Source of the DNA: CAZMOK01 sp964567785
GTDB taxonomy: Bacteria > Bacteroidota > Bacteroidia > Bacteroidales > JAGOPY01
Length of the DNA stretch: 18,007 bases
Direction: 5' to 3'
Assembly (NCBI GenBank): GCA_964567785.1
Contig: CAZMOK010000058.1
Span: forward strand, 1-18,007
The notes beneath the pieces were generated by a model. The model made no database searches, had not been told where the DNA came from, and was given only the letters and a program-made list of their open reading frames with translations. A program made the translations under genes and the position numbers. Shown in pieces: positions 8,001 through 13,269 of the stretch; within the stretch, counting starts at the first letter, position 1, and the number at the start of each line of letters is the position of its first letter.

Positions 8001-9478
8001 TTGCAGGATATGCATTGTACGACCTCAACGACTATATAATTTCAGCAGAAAAAGTACCCTTCATCAAAGTGGCAGATGCAGCCGTATTCCCTTACCGCGG
8101 ACTAGTGGAGATTACCAAGGGGGGTAAGGTTACGCCCTTGCAGAATGCCGTATTGCTTGCTGATACAATGAATACGGCCCACCTGGTCAGGCAGGCCACT
8201 GTTGAAATATTTTCTGCTGCCCACTATGAAGCATCAGGACTGTACCTCTATACCGATGCCGCAGGCCTCGACCAGGAGGTTGTGATGAACGAAATCAGGG
8301 TCGATTCCCTCGGAACCACCATTGGAATAGGATATGTGGGCACTGATGAATATTTCCTGCTGAACGAAAACTTTTCATTTGCAGGCAATATAGAAATGAA
8401 GGCTGACGAAGAATTACTGGACTTCGAAGGTGGCTATCGCCTTGAAGAGGGATGCCTGGCCGAAAATGATGATACCTGGGTGTATTTCAGGGAGAAACTG
8501 GACCCCGGAACAATAGTGCTTCCCGTTCCTGACTCTCTGCGCGACATTAACGGAAAAGAGATCGAATCGGGTATATTCCATTCTTCGGTATTTGGCGATG
8601 TGTATCCGGCTTTGCTAAGCAGGCGGAAGGTGCTCAGTGATACCGCTCTTTTTGAAGCTTCCGGGAACATTTATTTCGATACAGCCTCTTCAAGCTATAT
8701 CATTACTGATCTATCGGCAAATGCCGATAAAGCTGATGAATTGCGTTTCAACACACGCAGATGTATCATTGAAGGTTCGGGGAACCTGAACATGGGTCTC
8801 GATTTCGGAAGCTATGTCAAAGACCAGGCCATTGGTAAAATAGAATACCAGGTCATTCCCGACTCGGTATTGTTGAATGTATCTCTGCTTTTCGATTTTT
8901 ATTTCCTCGATGCCGCCCTGAAAATGATGTCTGACAGCATCAGGTCGTCACCCGCCCGGGGGCTTGACCTTTCAAACGATAGCTATGCCCGTGCGATAGA
9001 TTACCTGCTGAAGGAAGATGAGACTTTCGAGGTAGACAAGGATTTCGGTTTTTTCACATCAGGGAAAAAATTGCCCGAGAGCCTTGAACGCACCTTGTTC
9101 CTTACCGATGTGAATATGCACTGGAATGAGGAAACAAGGTCATTTATCTCTAAAGGCAGGTATGGAATAAGCACAATAGGACAGGACCAGGTAAACCGAT
9201 ATGTGAACGGATTTGTTGAATTGGTCAAGAAGCGCTCAGGCGACGAATTGAATATCTACATAGAGACTTCGCCCAGGGGATGGTACTTCCTCAATTATGC
9301 CAATAATTTCCTGCAGGTTGTATCTTCCGATATGGAATTCAATGCAAGGATAGCCGAGGTGAAGACCGAAAAAAGGGTCATTAAAAATGACGATGAAGAG
9401 GAACAATACGAATATGTAGTGGCCAGCAGAAGGAAAAGGATCGATTTTCTGAGGAAAATGGACCAGTATAATCCCTGA
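5024..9478 (+). CDS. Very large exported beta-rich protein of unknown function (1484 aa)
   Basis: I do not recognise a characterised family. The ATG at 5024 gives a clear Sec signal peptide (MKKRYLLILTIFLSLSAGSQA), so it is preferred over the in-frame TTG at 5015. No lipobox cysteine or later membrane helix is visible, so a periplasmic or outer-membrane-associated location is likely. Residues ~30-125 look helical. Most of the rest alternates hydrophobic and polar residues with many aromatic and Asp/Ser turns, as in stacked beta-sheet proteins. Recurrent phrases such as SGRVRAGLFEFFASDCSFEYD, LTGKGVVEYGKAEMFSEDFDF, EASGLYLYTD and FSFAGNIEMKADEELLDFEGG resemble the repeating strands of OstA/LptA-like beta-taco domains; this is a pattern impression only. 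About residues 460-512 form a helix-rich island. The C-terminus is charged (KNDDEEEQYEYV, then RRKRIDFLRKM) and has no recognisable type IX secretion domain. It follows prmA by 12 bases and precedes dnaN by 142. Similar long orphan proteins are, in my recollection, widespread in Bacteroidota. Confidence 0.85.
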   Translation: MKKRYLLILTIFLSLSAGSQALKEFPDDPGEFIRDLPLLYDNIKNEDLLFDIFFVIDSLTAEWQRGSFSQEEKFYIIKASKTLKDRRVKPFPGFYNFFSNILYIHRGEGQVEDWIQNLLGFEKEARFSQINNFLEQYQRFFELQILNNSGSFDWAVTDTSIVFEYDSVPRFLFKETDLYCASRYDTSYINGTSGVYYPEKGVWKGFGGKITWRRFGISADTIYVNLQEYEIDLEHSNYDIDSVAFFDKRFFDMPMLGSFSEKVFSSRPNKNTAYPEFNSFLNNYTIKELFEGINYEGGVNLKGIRFIGSGDRENNALVSIRIEDNKNMFLRSKAFLISDDEIRANPASVVISFGEDSLYHPGLKMKYEDGSRLLNLFRGDRGLSRSPFFNSYHKVDMFVEALLWNLAEKEINFQSMFGITRESVADFVSNNFYSAYAFDRLRGIDDQNPLYVIRNFSNKYGTREISPEILASYMRKPPEQIRAMLIRLSNLGFLYFDVENDRAVVEDRLFSYIDANLGRTDYDVIRIHSKTFSESNAVLNLDNLDMLVRGVQEVFLSDSQNVYIYPENREIILKKNRDFVFSGRVRAGLFEFFASDCSFEYDSFRLNLPTVDSLMFKVKSFEKNKEGAFPLVNIDNVIEDLSGTIYIDEPNNKSGLVSHPRYPLFESEEESFVYYDRNDTIYHRDNFKYHIAPFRLESLDKFSTEGLEFSGFLASDGIFPEIEQPLKVQQDYSLGFIKEAPEEGFPVYGGKGRFFSTVDLSNLGLRARGTLRYLTSVTESDDFIFYPDSLVASNMESFVIEERAGQVEYPDVVSDSAYLQWYPYSDSMFVTMQEKPFAMYDNEASLFGRLLYTDRDLTGKGVVEYGKAEMFSEDFDFGNTVVEADTLDLRLYDEITDSLLLASNNYYTRLDFEEREILFRSNKENSVISFPYNSYNCTMATIDWDMDENELVLRNEVMNNREGTEVSYREMLKDPQTSTFFSSNPEMQGLDFFAGYALYDLNDYIISAEKVPFIKVADAAVFPYRGLVEITKGGKVTPLQNAVLLADTMNTAHLVRQATVEIFSAAHYEASGLYLYTDAAGLDQEVVMNEIRVDSLGTTIGIGYVGTDEYFLLNENFSFAGNIEMKADEELLDFEGGYRLEEGCLAENDDTWVYFREKLDPGTIVLPVPDSLRDINGKEIESGIFHSSVFGDVYPALLSRRKVLSDTALFEASGNIYFDTASSSYIITDLSANADKADELRFNTRRCIIEGSGNLNMGLDFGSYVKDQAIGKIEYQVIPDSVLLNVSLLFDFYFLDAALKMMSDSIRSSPARGLDLSNDSYARAIDYLLKEDETFEVDKDFGFFTSGKKLPESLERTLFLTDVNMHWNEETRSFISKGRYGISTIGQDQVNRYVNGFVELVKKRSGDELNIYIETSPRGWYFLNYANNFLQVVSSDMEFNARIAEVKTEKRVIKNDDEEEQYEYVVASRRKRIDFLRKMDQYNP

Positions 9479-9551
9479 TAATCAGTCTGCTTATGCAGTA
9501 ATTCAATACAGCAGCGGATGTGGAAAAAATTGTTAAGAAACAGCAAGTGGC

Positions 9552-9599
9552 TTGCCCTGAAAAAAGTGTTTTTTACTTAACTTTACCTTTTTCAGGCAA
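9552..9599. repeat. Inverted repeat in the leader region of dnaN
   Basis: TTGCCCTGAAAAA (9552-9564) is matched by TTTTTCAGGCAA (9588-9599): 12 paired bases with one bulged C, separated by about 23 AT-rich bases. No T-run follows the right arm, so it is not a standard terminator. The spacer holds TAACTTTA (9578-9585), one base off the -7 consensus, 23 bases after the TTG at 9552-9554. It may therefore be an operator or structured site at the dnaN promoter. The 142-base interval between the large gene and dnaN holds nothing else I can identify. Confidence 0.45.
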
Positions 9600-9620
9600 A
9601 ACTTTATAAGTAGCAGGAGT

Positions 9621-10748
9621 ATGAAATTTATCGTATCGAGTTCATTATTGCTGAAAAATCTTTCAGCACTCAGCGGGGTTCTGAGTTCAAATGCCACCCT
9701 GCCAATCCTTGACGAGTTCTTGTTTGAGCTGAAAGAGGGTAAACTTTATGTAACGGCCTCTGACCTTGAAACAACAATGACTGTTTCTGTAGAGCCGGGC
9801 AAAGCCGAAGAGGAAGGCTCGGTCACCATTCCGGCCAAGATACTTCTCGACACAATGAAGACATTCAGCGATATACCCGTATCGTTCAACATCAACCTGG
9901 AAACTCTTATCGTCGAGATCTCGGCAGGGGAGGGTAAATACAAGCTCAGCGGCCACAAAAGCGAGGAATTCCCGCAAAGGCCAGTACTCGAAAACCCTAC
10001 CACTTTGAACATAAAGTCGGAGCTTTTACAGGAAGCTATCGGAATGACACTCTTCGCCACGGGCAATGATGAGCTCAGGCCGGTCATGTCAGGTGTTTTT
10101 GTTGAACTGTCGGAAGAGGATCTCACATTTGTAGCAACCGATGCCCATAAGCTTGTCAGGTACCGCAGGAAGGACGCGAAAGCTGAAAGCACAGCCAGTT
10201 TCATTCTTCCCAAAAAGCCCCTGAACCAGCTCAGGCACGTTCTCACCGATGACGAAGATGCAGAGGTTTCCATTGAATACACAGCCACTAATGCCATGTT
10301 CAGGTTCGAGAATGTCACCATGATATGCCGCCTGATAGATGGCAAGTATCCGAATTATGAGGCAGTTATCCCCGCCGATAACCCGAATGTGCTCACTGTT
10401 GACAGGCAGTTGCTGCTCAATGCAATCCGAAGGGTTTCGATCTTTGCCAACCAGTCGACGCACCAGGTAAGGTTCAAGATATCGGGTAAAGAACTTACAC
10501 TGTCGGCCGAGGACATTGACTTTTCGAATGAAGCAAGGGAGAGGCTCACCTGCAGTTACGAAGGGGATGACATGGAAATAGGCTTCAACTCAAGATTCCT
10601 TGTCGAAATGACCGGTAACCTTACCACCGATCAGATCAAGATCGAGATGTCGGCACCCAACAGGGCAGGAATCCTTCTACCGGTCGATAGTGATAATAAG
10701 GACGAAGAGATCCTCATGCTTGTCATGCCGGTCATGCTGAATTCTTAA
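9621..10748 (+). CDS. dnaN: DNA polymerase III beta subunit (sliding clamp)
   Basis: The beta clamp forms a dimeric ring that tethers DNA polymerase III and many repair enzymes to DNA. The 375-residue product has the normal length and the three repeated clamp domains. The N-terminus is MKFIVSSSLLLKNLSALSGVL followed by LPILDEFLFEL. Domain 2 includes LRPVMSGVFVEL and ATDAHKLVRYR, which line the hydrophobic partner-binding cleft. Domain 3 includes FRFENVTMICRLIDGKYPNYEAVIP, and the end is LMLVMPVMLNS, the conserved C-terminal cleft segment. AGGAG at 9615-9619 is too close to the ATG to be a good ribosome site, which is ordinary for this phylum. The gene stands alone from dnaA here and is followed after 23 bases by an intrinsic terminator, so it probably ends its transcript. 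The gene to its right is convergent. Confidence 0.98.
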   Translation: MKFIVSSSLLLKNLSALSGVLSSNATLPILDEFLFELKEGKLYVTASDLETTMTVSVEPGKAEEEGSVTIPAKILLDTMKTFSDIPVSFNINLETLIVEISAGEGKYKLSGHKSEEFPQRPVLENPTTLNIKSELLQEAIGMTLFATGNDELRPVMSGVFVELSEEDLTFVATDAHKLVRYRRKDAKAESTASFILPKKPLNQLRHVLTDDEDAEVSIEYTATNAMFRFENVTMICRLIDGKYPNYEAVIPADNPNVLTVDRQLLLNAIRRVSIFANQSTHQVRFKISGKELTLSAEDIDFSNEARERLTCSYEGDDMEIGFNSRFLVEMTGNLTTDQIKIEMSAPNRAGILLPVDSDNKDEEILMLVMPVMLNS

Positions 10749-10771
10749 ACCCTGATAAAATATAGGATACG

Positions 10772-10806
10772 GGGGTGTGGCAATCTGTTGCTTCATCCCT
10801 TTTTTT
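10772..10806 (+). terminator. Intrinsic terminator of dnaN
   Basis: GGGGTG (10772-10777) pairs with CATCCC (10794-10799), including one G-T pair. After a 2x2 mismatch, GCAA (10780-10783) pairs with TTGC (10788-10791) around a TCTG loop. Seven T follow at 10800-10806. It lies 23 bases after the dnaN stop and 10 bases before the convergent DUF299 stop. Read leftward it has no T-run, so it serves dnaN. Confidence 0.85.
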
Positions 10807-10816
10807 ATTTCCCGGT

Positions 10817-11635
10817 CTAAAAAATATCTACGTCAGGTTTTTTCTTGGGAAGGATTGAAAGGATCTCTGCGGAGATCTCCTCGATTGCCTTACTGGTCAC
10901 GTTTATCTTTTGCCAATTGGGCTTTCCTTCAAAGATCCGGTTTGCATAAGCTATTTCCTTCTTAACATGTTCGGGATGGGCGTAGGAACCTGTATGGCCC
11001 CCCAGCCGTTCCTGCCTTGCCCTCCTTAAAATAGCCAGCCTGTTTGGGTAGGTTGTGAGGCAATAGACCCTATCAGGGGGCACCTGGAAAAGCTCTTCGG
11101 GGGGTGATACATCCAGTACTATGGGCACATTGGCCACAAACCAGCCTTTGAAGGCAAGAAAAATGCTCAGGGGGGTCTTGAAAGTACGTGAAACCCCTAC
11201 CAGGACGATCTCGGCCAGCTTCAGGTCCTCAATCCTTTTGCCGTCGTCGTGCTTGAAGGCAAACTGCATTGCTTCGATCTTCCGGAAATAGGAATCATTG
11301 AGCACATTGAAAAGCCCGGGCTGCTCCGAAGGATCGGCCGAAAGCTGATCGGAAAGCCTTTGGAGCAACGGACCCATCAGGTCGATATTGTCCACATCTT
11401 CGTGCCTGGCTGCACGGAAGAGCGCTTCCCGCAGTTTATCGGTCACCAGGGTGTGGATAATGAAGGCGCCGGTTTCTTTTGCAAGTTTCACAACGGCTTC
11501 CAGTTGCTCTTCGGTCCTGACCGAGCCAAAACGTGTTATCTGCACATTTTCCCTGTCGAACTGGGTAAGGGCGGCCTCAAGGGCTTGCTGGGCAGTCCTT
11601 CCCGTACCGTCGGATATTACGAAGATATTTGGCAT
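10817..11635 (-). CDS. DUF299 bifunctional kinase/pyrophosphorylase, regulator of PPDK or PEP synthase
   Basis: DUF299 (PSRP/PDRP) proteins inactivate pyruvate phosphate dikinase or PEP synthase by ADP-dependent phosphorylation of a threonine next to the catalytic histidine, and reactivate it by phosphate-dependent removal with release of pyrophosphate. The 272-residue product has the family landmarks: VISDGTGRTA at 6-15, DLMGPLL at 85-91, FAFKHDDG at 125-132, the P-loop GVSRTFKTPLS at 147-157, PIVLDVSPPEELF after 170, and a basic YPNRLAILRRARQERLGG segment. Position 152 is Phe where I expect Ser (GVSRTSKTP), a substitution worth noting. The start gives the standard MPNIFVISDGTGRTA. The likely partner here is the PPDK encoded on the same strand about 3.4 kb upstream, since no PEP synthase gene is present in the window. 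The DUF2891 gene ends 55 bases upstream; the gap holds TAACTTAG (11654-11661, minus strand), a weak -7 match. Confidence 0.93.
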   Translation of the reverse strand: MPNIFVISDGTGRTAQQALEAALTQFDRENVQITRFGSVRTEEQLEAVVKLAKETGAFIIHTLVTDKLREALFRAARHEDVDNIDLMGPLLQRLSDQLSADPSEQPGLFNVLNDSYFRKIEAMQFAFKHDDGKRIEDLKLAEIVLVGVSRTFKTPLSIFLAFKGWFVANVPIVLDVSPPEELFQVPPDRVYCLTTYPNRLAILRRARQERLGGHTGSYAHPEHVKKEIAYANRIFEGKPNWQKINVTSKAIEEISAEILSILPKKKPDVDIF

Positions 11636-11690
11636 GAAAGCGTACTTTCACAGCTAAGTTAATAAATCCGGAGCGCTTCCCACCGTGATC

Positions 11691-12764
11691 TTATTTTTCC
11701 GGGAGGGAAAACAGCGCATATACGGCAAAACTAGCCAGCCAGTGTTCACCGGCATAGTCGCCACTGGCAATGTTCGGGAGTGTGACTTCGAGGTGTTTTA
11801 CGGCAGCTTCTTCGAGTTCTCCCCCTTGATCCGGATAATTCATGGCGATCCGGCTGAAACACCATGAACGGCTCAGGTTCAGGCCGTCGAGGTGGACCAG
11901 CTTGCCGTCCGACCTGTCAGTGACCGTTGCCGGCTCAAAAAGTATGGCTGGTTTTCCTTCCCTGAGTCCTGGCAAAAAACCTTTCATCCACTTAGTGAAT
12001 TCATCTTTGTCCAGTATCCTGGCCATAAGATCGGCTTCCTGCAGGCACGGGGAAAGAAAATCAAAGCCTCCCGGCTCATAATCAGCAGGGCATGACCGGT
12101 CATCCCCATAATAATCCATAGCCCGCGACCTGATGAGTTTGAGCGAGGAGGTGTCATCTGTAATTAAGGCATAATCCCAGGCAAAGCTCAGCCCGAAGGC
12201 CGTATTGGGGTGCTCGCCGGTACGGTTGGGATAAGTCAGTTTGGGCAGGAAAACTTTGTATTTGTTGACGATGTGGTGGGTTAGAGGTTTCAGGTTTGAA
12301 TACCATTGCTTCCCCTGCGGATCGTCCCAGGTATAAAGCTCGGCGGCCAGCTTCAATAGCCATGCCCAGCCGTAGGTCCTTTCAAACGACTTGTTCGATT
12401 CTTCCGAAAAATACATTACTTCCCGGTTTATGTTGCCCGCGGCAATGTTATCACCTATCTTTTCCCTTATCTCTCCGGCTTCGGGCAGGTCAGGGAATTC
12501 TTTCAGAAGCTTTACCAGCATCCAGTGCCCGTGCACGGCTGAGTGCCAGTCGAAACAACCGTAAAAGGCAGGATGCAGCGCCTGTGGGGGCAATACATCT
12601 TCTGCATCGTCCATCACATGACCGGGCTTGTTGGGGAACTCCTGGTGGATGCATTTCAGGGCCAGCTTTGCGAAGTGCGAAGCATCCCCGGTGCTGAGCT
12701 TCGGGACTTGTGAAAAGGATTGGATCGTGACCAGTAACAGGAAGACTATAAAATACTCCTTCAT
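11691..12764 (-). CDS. Exported DUF2891 family protein
   Basis: The 357-residue product matches DUF2891, a family of unknown function. It begins with a Sec signal peptide (MKEYFIVFLLLVTIQSFSQ, probable cleavage near residue 19), so the mature protein should be periplasmic. Family landmarks are HPAFYGCFDWHSAVHGHWML at about 64-83, KSFERTYGWAWLLKLAAELY, the NRTGEHPNTAFGL segment, DFLSPCLQEADLMARIL, HLDGLNLSRSWC and the C-terminal YAGEHWLASFAVYAL. The repeated helix pairs rich in Trp and His look like an alpha/alpha-barrel, as in many sugar-active enzymes, but that is inference. The conserved His, Asp and Glu residues could form a catalytic or metal site. It is followed after 55 bases by the DUF299 gene on the same strand, and preceded by a 505-base repeat-rich interval. 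TACTTTTA (12789-12796, minus strand) is one base off a -7 box but lacks a properly spaced TTG. Confidence 0.88.
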   Translation of the reverse strand: MKEYFIVFLLLVTIQSFSQVPKLSTGDASHFAKLALKCIHQEFPNKPGHVMDDAEDVLPPQALHPAFYGCFDWHSAVHGHWMLVKLLKEFPDLPEAGEIREKIGDNIAAGNINREVMYFSEESNKSFERTYGWAWLLKLAAELYTWDDPQGKQWYSNLKPLTHHIVNKYKVFLPKLTYPNRTGEHPNTAFGLSFAWDYALITDDTSSLKLIRSRAMDYYGDDRSCPADYEPGGFDFLSPCLQEADLMARILDKDEFTKWMKGFLPGLREGKPAILFEPATVTDRSDGKLVHLDGLNLSRSWCFSRIAMNYPDQGGELEEAAVKHLEVTLPNIASGDYAGEHWLASFAVYALFSLPEK

Positions 12765-12904
12765 TTATTCAGAATTTAATATGCATAGTAAAAGTATAAA
12801 ATATGGCAACTTTAAAGGCCTGTTGCGAAAAGGTACTAAATATAGCAAAGCGATAAGCGAACAGCAGAATATTTTCTGGAGATCTTTTCCTGAACAAGCG
12901 GCAG

Positions 12905-12977
12905 ATCCCGCACTACGCCTTCGCTGCATCCTGTCTGGGTTAGAAGTATCAGTATAGGAGCTCAGGCTATGCGGGAT
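12905..12977 (-). repeat. Palindromic repeat element, copy 1
   Basis: ATCCCGCA (12905-12912) and TGCGGGAT (12970-12977) form a perfect 8-bp terminal inverted repeat 57 bases apart; the right end extends to GCGGGATGAC. Read on the minus strand it begins GTCATCCCGCA and ends TGCGGGATC, the same form as copy 2 (GTCATCCCTGC to GCAGGGATCC). The ends resemble the short dispersed palindromes found between genes in many bacteria. No transposase is present. Confidence 0.55.
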
Positions 12978-12997
12978 GACAATTAGCTCATTGAAAT

Positions 12998-13053
12998 AAA
13001 AAGCGGCGCGGCACACCTTGTTTGATTCTTTAAGATGTGCCGCGCCGCTTTTT
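12998..13053 (-). terminator. Strong, nearly symmetrical intrinsic terminator, assigned to pckA
   Basis: Five A plus GCGGCGCGGCACA at 12998-13015 pair perfectly over 18 bases with TGTGCCGCGCCGC plus five T at 13036-13053. A mismatch and three more pairs follow (CTT 13017-13019 with AAG 13032-13034), leaving a loop of 12. The stem is flanked by A- and T-runs, so it could act in either direction. Only pckA, ending 217 bases to the right, is known to be transcribed through it. Confidence 0.85.
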
Positions 13054-13073
13054 CTATATAATTAACAACCACT

Positions 13074-13160
13074 GTCATCCCTGCGAAGCTTTGTGAAGCT
13101 TATATAACACCTGATCTTACACAGGTTAGTGTCTGCGAAACAAAGCTAAGGCAGGGATCC
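13074..13160 (+). repeat. Palindromic repeat element, copy 2
   Basis: The ends ATCCCTGC (13077-13084) and GCAGGGAT (13151-13158) are perfect inverted repeats. Inside them AGCTTTGT (13087-13094) pairs with ACAAAGCT (13140-13147), and further in ACCTG (13109-13113) pairs with CAGGT (13122-13126), with AC/GT pairs just outside it. The whole ~87 bases can fold into one long interrupted hairpin. It begins GTCATCCCTGC and is in the opposite orientation to copy 1, on the other side of the terminator. It lies inside the probable 3' untranslated part of the pckA transcript. Confidence 0.6.
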
Positions 13161-13226
13161 CTCAGTAATAAACGGAAATTGAATTTTTGCGAGATAGCAG
13201 CTAAAAGAATGGTAAGTCGAAAATTA

Positions 13227-13261
13227 CTTCAACTTTCAGCTTTCAACATTCAACCTTCATC
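13227..13261 (+). repeat. Tandem heptamer NTTCAAC, five units
   Basis: Five consecutive 7-base units read CTTCAAC, TTTCAGC, TTTCAAC, ATTCAAC and CTTCATC, with a variable first base and two single-base departures. The array ends 8 bases before the pckA stop codon, in its 3' untranslated region, where the message would read as GTTGAAN repeats. Confidence 0.7.
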
Positions 13262-13269
13262 CGCCTGCT

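Larger units (their letters stand above)
12765..13269. other. 505-base interval without genes, rich in repeats
   Basis: The interval runs from the DUF2891 start to the pckA stop. From left to right it holds an AT-rich leader with no clear promoter (12765-12904), a first palindromic element (12905-12977), the pckA terminator (12998-13053), a second palindromic element of the same kind in the opposite orientation (13074-13160), about 65 bases with nothing recognised, and a tandem heptamer (13227-13261). Two open frames here (12628-12957 plus, 12765-13016 minus) are not credible because they read through the repeats. Confidence 0.8.

Noticed and set aside
9746..10345. Minus-strand open frame of 199 codons antisense to dnaN
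   Set aside because: A shadow of dnaN; low-complexity Ser/Val-rich product with no motif.
12628..12957. Plus-strand open frame of 109 codons across the DUF2891 start
   Set aside because: It is antisense to the signal peptide region of a well-supported gene and then enters the repeat element.
12765..13016. Minus-strand open frame of 83 codons upstream of the DUF2891 gene
   Set aside because: It starts in the terminator stem, reads through palindromic copy 1, and has no recognisable protein character or start signal.
12905..13261. CRISPR array
   Set aside because: The repeats are palindromic pairs and a 7-base tandem array, not regularly spaced direct repeats with unique spacers, and no cas gene is present.
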